DNA of 64,000 bases from Prevotellaceae bacterium (GTDB lineage: Bacteria > Bacteroidota > Bacteroidia > Bacteroidales > UBA932), in the NCBI GenBank assembly GCA_031263585.1, contig JAISFN010000129.1, positions 25,957 through 89,956 of the forward strand, given 5' to 3'. A program made the translations under genes and the position numbers. The notes beneath the pieces were generated by a model. That model did no database searches, was not told the origin of the DNA, and saw nothing but the letters and a program-made list of their open reading frames with translations. Shown in pieces: positions 59,054 through 64,000 of this stretch (its first letter is position 1; each line of letters starts with the position of its first letter).

Positions 59054-59716
59054 TTAGTTATCGGAATTATCTTCGGGCTTACGTTTGCGCAAACCACTAT
59101 AAACCAAATAGCCTATAAACAATACCGCCAATATAACTAAAGCTATTGTCAGCTCCTTGAATATGGACTCGAATTTATCAATGTTCTGTCCACATACATA
59201 CCCAATTACGGCTAAAATTACATTCCAGATTCCGGCGCCCAGAAAAGTATAAAGCGTAAACGAAAAAATATTCATTTTCGAGATACCGGCCGGAATAGAA
59301 ATTAATTGGCGTACTCCGGGAACCAAACGGCCTATAAATGTGGATGCCTTACCATGATTGACAAAGTATTTTTCGGCCTTATCAATTTTTTTCCGGTCGA
59401 TTAACAAAGCATGAGCCAAGCGGGTATCGGCCAATTTATGTATAATAGGACGGCCAAGCCACGCCCCTAGATAATAATTAATATATGCCCCAATAAGAGC
59501 TCCTGCTGTGCCTGCAATAACAACAATAACAATACTAAGATTCGATCCGTGAACGGATGCAATCATTGCGGCAGGGGGAATGATAATTTCGGACGGGAAA
59601 GGGATAAATGAACTTTCGATTATCATTAAACCCAATACAATCAGATAGATATATATTGATTGAATAGAATTGAAATAGTCGATTACCGATTGTATTGAGG
59701 TAAAATGTTCCATCAT
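59054..59716 (-). CDS. DedA family membrane protein
   Basis: This 220-residue DedA/SNARE-associated (VTT-like) membrane protein has the early acidic motif SSFIPFPSEIIIPPAAMIAS, the central NYYLGAWLGRP, and the family GRLVPGVRQLISIPAG segment. DedA proteins act in membrane lipid (undecaprenyl phosphate) recycling in the families studied. It is the last gene of dapA-TPR-dedA on the minus strand, 6 bp after the TPR gene. Confidence 0.9.
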   Translation of the reverse strand: MMEHFTSIQSVIDYFNSIQSIYIYLIVLGLMIIESSFIPFPSEIIIPPAAMIASVHGSNLSIVIVVIAGTAGALIGAYINYYLGAWLGRPIIHKLADTRLAHALLIDRKKIDKAEKYFVNHGKASTFIGRLVPGVRQLISIPAGISKMNIFSFTLYTFLGAGIWNVILAVIGYVCGQNIDKFESIFKELTIALVILAVLFIGYLVYSGLRKRKPEDNSDN

Positions 59717-59722
59717 AATTTT

Positions 59723-61147
59723 TTACTTGTTTTTATATTGATTGTATACATTCATAATCAGCGCATTATTTTCAGCCTGTGGGCAAACGCGGAAAAACAT
59801 GTCGGAAAGCGACGATTTTAAAGATAATCCCTTGTTAAGAAAAATAACGGAATTGGAAATATCGTTCAATTCATAATACAGTGCAGCCAAATGGTAGCAT
59901 AACTGGGGCGAATCATAATTATGCACATAAGCTTTTTTCAAGGCAAGTAATGCCTCCTCCGTATTTTTTGCCGTCGAATATATTTCGCTGATATAGAGCC
60001 AAGCTTCTATATCGTAGGGATTAAACTCCACTGTTTTTTGAAAAGCAATTAATGCATCGCTTAAATTAGCTATTTTAAACAACAGCTCCCCGCTACCGAA
60101 CCAAAAATTCGGATTTTCGGGATCTATTTCCAAAGCGCGGGTAATGTATACGGCGCTCTCGTCATACAAGCCTTGCCTGAGCATAACGATGCTTAAACCG
60201 TAGTAGGCATCGGAAAAATTTTTATCAATATCAATTACCTTATTGTAATTTTCAATGGCTTTGTCATAATCGCCGAGTTTTTCGTAACACTCGCCTACGG
60301 TGCAATAAGCATATAAATTTTCCGGCTCAAGTTTCAAAAAATCAGTAAACACGGCAATAGCTTCATCATACCGCTCAAGGTTGGCCAGCGTATTAGCTTT
60401 ATTGTAGATCGACGGTTCGTAATTTTCGTTTACGGTAAGTGCATAATCAAAAGCCTCAATCGCTTTTTCATGCTGGTTTTTCCGTCCATAAATTGTGCCG
60501 AGGTTATGCCATAAGCCTTCATCAAACGGGTTTTCATCAAGGCATTTATTATAGAATAATATGCTATTGTCCCAATCGTTCAAACGATCGTAGCAATAGG
60601 CGGTTTGATAAAGAACGTCGCTGTTCAACGGATCTTTTTCATAAGCCCGCTTCAGATATCTCAAGGCTATTTCAAATTCAGAGATATCAATCAGATAATC
60701 AACAATTTGCAACAGTAAATCAAATGGATTTTCCGATTCTTTACTTATTGCCAAATCGAACTGCCTGTTTACTTCCCTGATATTGTCGATATCAATATTA
60801 GCTTTGGCTTTGGTAAAATTTATTTGTGCATTATGGGGTTCCAGTTTTTCAAGCTGATCCAATATTTTAAGGGCGCTATAAGGTTCATCCTTCAATATAA
60901 GTACCTCTGCCCGGCGGATTTTCAAATCTACCGAATCCGGAAAAATGCTGTTGGCAATATTGGTTGCCGTAATAGCATCTGAAGTATTAGCCTCCCATAG
61001 GTAATGGTCGATAATAATTTCGAACTCCTCAATGTCAAAATATATTTTTAAATTATTGTGTAACATGTCCTCATATCGCCGGACTAACGAATAAACTTCG
61101 TCGTCGTCAAACTCAAATTGGTCATAGTTACTGCTATCTTCACGCAT
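59723..61147 (-). CDS. Tetratricopeptide repeat protein
   Basis: This 474-residue protein consists of about 10 TPR units, for example YDEAIAVFTDFLKLEPENLY and YDKAIENYNKVIDIDKNFSD, with an acidic N-terminus (FEFDDDEVYSLVRRYEDML). No signal peptide or catalytic domain is visible, so it is probably a cytoplasmic scaffold. It begins 4 bp after dapA and precedes dedA, so co-transcription is likely. The partner is unknown. Confidence 0.88.
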   Translation of the reverse strand: MREDSSNYDQFEFDDDEVYSLVRRYEDMLHNNLKIYFDIEEFEIIIDHYLWEANTSDAITATNIANSIFPDSVDLKIRRAEVLILKDEPYSALKILDQLEKLEPHNAQINFTKAKANIDIDNIREVNRQFDLAISKESENPFDLLLQIVDYLIDISEFEIALRYLKRAYEKDPLNSDVLYQTAYCYDRLNDWDNSILFYNKCLDENPFDEGLWHNLGTIYGRKNQHEKAIEAFDYALTVNENYEPSIYNKANTLANLERYDEAIAVFTDFLKLEPENLYAYCTVGECYEKLGDYDKAIENYNKVIDIDKNFSDAYYGLSIVMLRQGLYDESAVYITRALEIDPENPNFWFGSGELLFKIANLSDALIAFQKTVEFNPYDIEAWLYISEIYSTAKNTEEALLALKKAYVHNYDSPQLCYHLAALYYELNDISNSVIFLNKGLSLKSSLSDMFFRVCPQAENNALIMNVYNQYKNK

Positions 61148-61151
61148 GTAA

Positions 61152-62024
61152 TCAAATGAATTTCATTATTTTTTCGATTAACGGCTCACTCGCAGGGATT
61201 AACGGCAAACGCAAATTATTTTGAATGATACCGCGTAAATACAATGCCGCTTTTACTCCTGCCGGGCTCCCCTCTGCAAATAATAAATCAATGGTTTCAA
61301 TTAATTTGTAATGTAGTTTGGCGGCATCGGCACAGTTGCCCTGCAAAGCCAAATTTACCATGCCCGACATCTCGGCCGGATAAGCGTTTGCCGCTACCGA
61401 AATAACCCCATTGGCGCCCATAGCTATTTGAGGCATGGTTAACGCATCGTCGCCCGATATTACCAGGAAATCCTGCGGACGATCGCGTAAAATATAGCTG
61501 ATTTGCCTCATATTCCCTGATGCCTCTTTTACGGCTATTATATTGCCGAAATCATGTGCTAAACGTACGGTTGTTTCTGCCGTCATATTTACGCCCGTAC
61601 GTCCGGGAACGTTGTACATTACAACAGGCAAGGGGCTGTTTAAAGCAATTGCCTTATAATGTTCGTACAAACCCTGTTGCCCCGGCTTGTTATAATATGG
61701 CGTTACCGACAGTATGGCGTCGATATTCGCTAAATCTGTTGTTTTAATGGCATTAACTACTTCCGCCGTATTGTTGCCGCTAATACCTAGTATCACAGGT
61801 AATTTACCGTTATTCTGTTTGGTAACAAATTTGGTAACCGCCCGTTTCTCATCCCCGTTCAATGTCGGTGTTTCGGCAGTAGTACCCAAAACAACTAAAT
61901 AATTTACACCGTTTTGCGTCACAAAGTCAAGCAATTTGGCTAAAGCCGCAAAATCAATCTGATTATCATTATCGAAAGGTGTAAGCAACGCAACACCCGT
62001 TCCGGTTAATGTATGGCTCATCAT
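61152..62024 (-). CDS. dapA: 4-hydroxy-tetrahydrodipicolinate synthase
   Basis: This 290-residue TIM-barrel enzyme condenses pyruvate and aspartate semialdehyde on the way to diaminopimelate and lysine. The Schiff-base lysine is K166 (AVKEASGN) and the catalytic tyrosine Y137 (MYNVPGRTG), with LGTTAETPTLNGDEK in the N-terminal part. The start could also be the second ATG (62021). It heads the minus-strand operon. Confidence 0.95.
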   Translation of the reverse strand: MMSHTLTGTGVALLTPFDNDNQIDFAALAKLLDFVTQNGVNYLVVLGTTAETPTLNGDEKRAVTKFVTKQNNGKLPVILGISGNNTAEVVNAIKTTDLANIDAILSVTPYYNKPGQQGLYEHYKAIALNSPLPVVMYNVPGRTGVNMTAETTVRLAHDFGNIIAVKEASGNMRQISYILRDRPQDFLVISGDDALTMPQIAMGANGVISVAANAYPAEMSGMVNLALQGNCADAAKLHYKLIETIDLLFAEGSPAGVKAALYLRGIIQNNLRLPLIPASEPLIEKIMKFI

Positions 62025-63190
62025 GCAATTATTCTAATTCGTTAATACATAATTTAAAGATAACAATAAACTGTAATATAACTGTTTTTATGAGTTATCA
62101 ACATTCGTAAATGCCTATTCCCACTCTATCGTCAGCAATCTATCTATTTTATTAATTGACAAATTTTTATCGCAAAAAAGATTTGCATAAAAAGCAGTTA
62201 TAGAGTTTAGTTTCATCTTTTGTACATTAGCTATTATCAGAATTCTTGCAAATGTAATTATAATTTACAAAAAGGGTATAAAAAGAGTATAAAATCAGTG
62301 TAGATATATTTTTCAGGGATGAAAAACGAGACAAAATTACTTATCTGCTTTAATTTATATTAAAGTCTAAGTACCTGCTAGGGAATAGAACTAAAATATT
62401 TCAATGGCATTTCAAAAGCGGTAACTTCAATAAGTTACTGCTTCGGATAGTTGTGATCCAGATGGCGCCCGAATTGTTTGTGAGTTGCGGCACCGGTTCT
62501 TATATCGCCGGAGGAATTTGACGAGTTGGAAACGGCGATATTGGAGGGAAGGGAAATACCTAAATTTGAACGACCGGTGTTATCTGCCGATTTCATAAAC
62601 CGGCATTGATATAAAGAGGCGGAGAAATAAACCTTCCTGCTTTCAAATGTCGTACATTGCATGAAGATATACAGCTTACAACATAAGCACGGAAGGCGCC
62701 GCCTTAAATAAAAAAGAAGGGCATCACGCCCCTCTTCCTTTTTAATTTTAAAATCTGTTTTTTATGAAAAGTATTACAAATATAAATAAAGCAACTGGAA
62801 TAACGGTAAAATTAGGATAAATTGAGATAAGTATTTGGTGGTTAGTGTTGTTCGGTGTCGTTTTGCCATGTTCTTCCATTGCGTAAAAATGTGTAAAAAA
62901 GAAGAATATAGAAGGGTTAAGCAGGATTTTTGCCATTTAAGCATTGCCCTTTCAGGTAGCCAATCGGCAACAAAACAGTCCTCCCTGACAACACCCTGAA
63001 CATCGCCAATACCAACAAAGAACGCTCGTTTTTCTTCTAATCGTCAGTCAAAGATACCGCTTTTTTTCGAGCAGACAGGAAAAGATTGATTTTAGGCTGA
63101 AAAATGGGTTTTCTTTCCATGTTCACGTATGCCTTTCATAATTTCAAATCGCTCTGTATAAATTAATTTTGTAAATTAAAAGATCAGAGG
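62025..63190. other. Gene-poor stretch with decayed fragments
   Basis: No intact gene is seen. A short frame at about 62500-62600 reads APVLISPEEFDELETAILEG then REIPKFERPVLSADF, with stops on both sides, a fragment with a Phd-antitoxin-like look. A hairpin at 62711-62743 follows. The remainder is AT-rich, and the ORFs on the minus strand have no recognisable content. Confidence 0.4.
62711..62743 (+). terminator. Terminator-like hairpin
   Basis: GAAGGGC and GCCCCTCTTC pair with a bulge around ATCAC, followed by CTTTTT. It probably ended the decayed gene upstream. Confidence 0.5.
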
Positions 63191-63191
63191 T

Positions 63192-63236
63192 ATGAAACAA
63201 GAAGTAAAGGTATCGTTCTAGCTGAATAGAAACATT
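63192..63236 (+). pseudogene. Truncated tyrosine recombinase, N-terminal stub
   Basis: The ATG at 63192 opens MKQEVKVSF, stop, LNRN, matching the start of Bacteroides-type tyrosine integrases (MKQEVKVSFYLKRNE). A -7-like TAATTTTG is at 63164-63171. The rest of the gene is missing. Confidence 0.5.
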
Positions 63237-63450
63237 TTGATTGTAACATACACATCAACAGGTAATTATCTGGATCTTAAGAGGCCTTGGGTAACGGTTT
63301 GGCGACCGTTCTTATTTCTGCGCTTTGCGATACAATGTTATCAAATAACTCGGGCATAAAGGTACGCAATTTCTTGGGAATTTCAAGCATATATTTTTCC
63401 TTTTTTATCTGATAAACACCCCCTTATGAAAAGAATGAATAAAGCAACAC

Positions 63451-63505
63451 TTTTACGGGAAATCTCCACACCTGCGCTTCGCTTCGGGTAGTATTTCCCG
63501 TAAAA
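63451..63505. repeat. 13-bp perfect inverted repeat
   Basis: TTTTACGGGAAAT (63451-63463) is exactly complementary to ATTTCCCGTAAAA (63493-63505) across 29 nt that include GCGCTTCGCTTCG. It may be a mobile-element end, attachment-associated site or terminator. Confidence 0.6.
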
Positions 63506-63590
63506 CCCGCAGAGCTTGGTGTTGACGTTTCGTTCTTGGAATATGTCTTTGTGTTCAGATAAATAGGAATATTGATCTATTCTGATTAGA

Positions 63591-64000
63591 TTAGGGCATG
63601 TTCACACAAAATAAGGCATCGACGATCAGAGCTAAATTTAAGACATTGAGGAACATAATATCAAGTTTGTCGTAACGGGTGCAGACCCTTCTAAAGCCTT
63701 TGAGGCGCCTGAAAAGGCGTTCGACCTCGTTTCGGCGCTTATAGCGTTCTTTGTCATATTCCAAAGGCTCGAGACAATTTGATTTCGGTGAAAATACCGG
63801 TTAAAAACATTTATATTTAACCAATTTACAAGTCTAATCGTATTCATAGCCCCTGTCCATTGCCATGAAAAGATTCCCCTGATAAAGTAGCTTTTCAAGA
63901 TTTGGATGTCCAAGCAACATTCGCCTCATAGGAGCGTCGTGATATCTCCCGGCAGAGAGTTGGAATGCTACAACTATCCGATCACTCGCGGCAACCATAT
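63591..64000 (-). pseudogene. IS5-family transposase, decayed and cut by the window edge
   Basis: The minus strand reads in one frame from the edge: VAASDRIVVAFQLSAGRYHD, then LFMAMDRGYEYD, the second DDE aspartate region. Stops follow at 63836-63834 (TAG) and 63803-63801 (TAA). The frame then continues PLEYDKERYKRRNEVERLFR and RLKGFRRVCTRYDKLDIMFL, ending VNMP at 63591. The final block with its catalytic glutamate is a strong IS5-group signature. Two nonsense changes make it a pseudogene; the first aspartate lies beyond the window. Confidence 0.8.

Noticed and set aside
58869..59057. 62-codon frame between rfbB and dedA
   Set aside because: It needs a TTG start inside rfbB and ends inside dedA, and the translation resembles nothing; treated as non-coding.
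62265..62300. Repeated GTATAAAA words suggesting a short tandem repeat
   Set aside because: Only two imperfect units; no CRISPR-like or iteron-like array is present here or elsewhere in the window.
62294..62350. Plus-strand segment reading VDIFFRDEKRDK, reminiscent of an integrase N-terminus
   Set aside because: Only about 12 residues and interrupted by stops; too short to distinguish from chance.
63277..63390. Minus-strand 37-codon frame in the gene desert
   Set aside because: The frame is short, without upstream signals or recognisable family; it may be the tail of a lost gene, but not supportable as a feature.

Overview
The window looks like a chromosomal segment from an anaerobic member of the Bacteroidales (Bacteroidota). 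The evidence is a Na+-translocating NADH:quinone reductase operon (nqrABCDEF), a ferredoxin-dependent four-subunit 2-oxoacid oxidoreductase, an RND efflux operon ending in a PG0541-family gene, Bacteroides-type promoters (TTTG, about 20 nt, TAnnTTTG), and a sialic-acid-like (KDN-type) gene trio in the order known from Bacteroides thetaiotaomicron. The genus cannot be fixed from the sequence alone. Core genes have moderate GC, much of the surface-polysaccharide locus is visibly AT-rich, and several decayed insertion sequences and pseudogenes are present.

Layout. 1-291: end of a TonB-like gene. 484-6623: nqrABCDEF, closed by a hairpin terminator. 6750-10958: an AddA/RecB-type helicase-nuclease, a small one-helix membrane protein with a consensus promoter, and an Mpv17-like membrane protein. 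11061-11100: a perfect bidirectional terminator. 11128-15310 (minus): the 2-oxoacid oxidoreductase and a class I/II aminotransferase. 15458-16504 (minus): a four-helix membrane protein behind a decayed secreted-protein gene. 16897-17925 (minus): branched-chain aminotransferase. 18213-18835: fused remnants of two transposases. 19003-26020 (minus): tetR-tolC-acrA-acrB-PG0541 efflux operon with a perfect 18-bp palindrome as candidate operator.

26489-58875 is a large surface polysaccharide (capsule or O-antigen) locus, all on the plus strand. It opens with GDP-fucose synthesis (gmd, fcl) and a nucleotidyltransferase/NeuB/HAD trio. Formyl-THF ligase follows, then export and chain-length genes, Wzx, Wzy, a WbsX-like gene and one GT4 glycosyltransferase. 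The centre (41937-49653) is an unusual module: a divergent PLP-fold protein, a FemAB-like and a GNAT acyltransferase, two acyl carrier proteins, two short-chain reductases, an AMP-forming ligase, a KAS III enzyme and a hexapeptide acyltransferase. Together they could build a short hydroxyacyl chain on ACP and place it on an amino sugar. After an IS1 remnant comes a trio of QueC-like PP-loop enzyme, ATP-grasp ligase and polysaccharide deacetylase. The locus closes with a LegC-type aminotransferase, a PglF/LegB-type dehydratase, a PglC-type initiating sugar-phosphate transferase and rfbC-rfbA-rfbB, without rfbD.

59054-62024 (minus) holds dapA, a TPR protein and a DedA protein. 62025-64000 has no intact gene. 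It contains an integrase N-terminal stub, a strong inverted repeat, a terminator-like hairpin and an IS5-family transposase pseudogene running off the right edge.

The strongest candidates for something undescribed are the acyl-ACP module and the QueC-like/ATP-grasp/deacetylase trio, both in a polysaccharide context.
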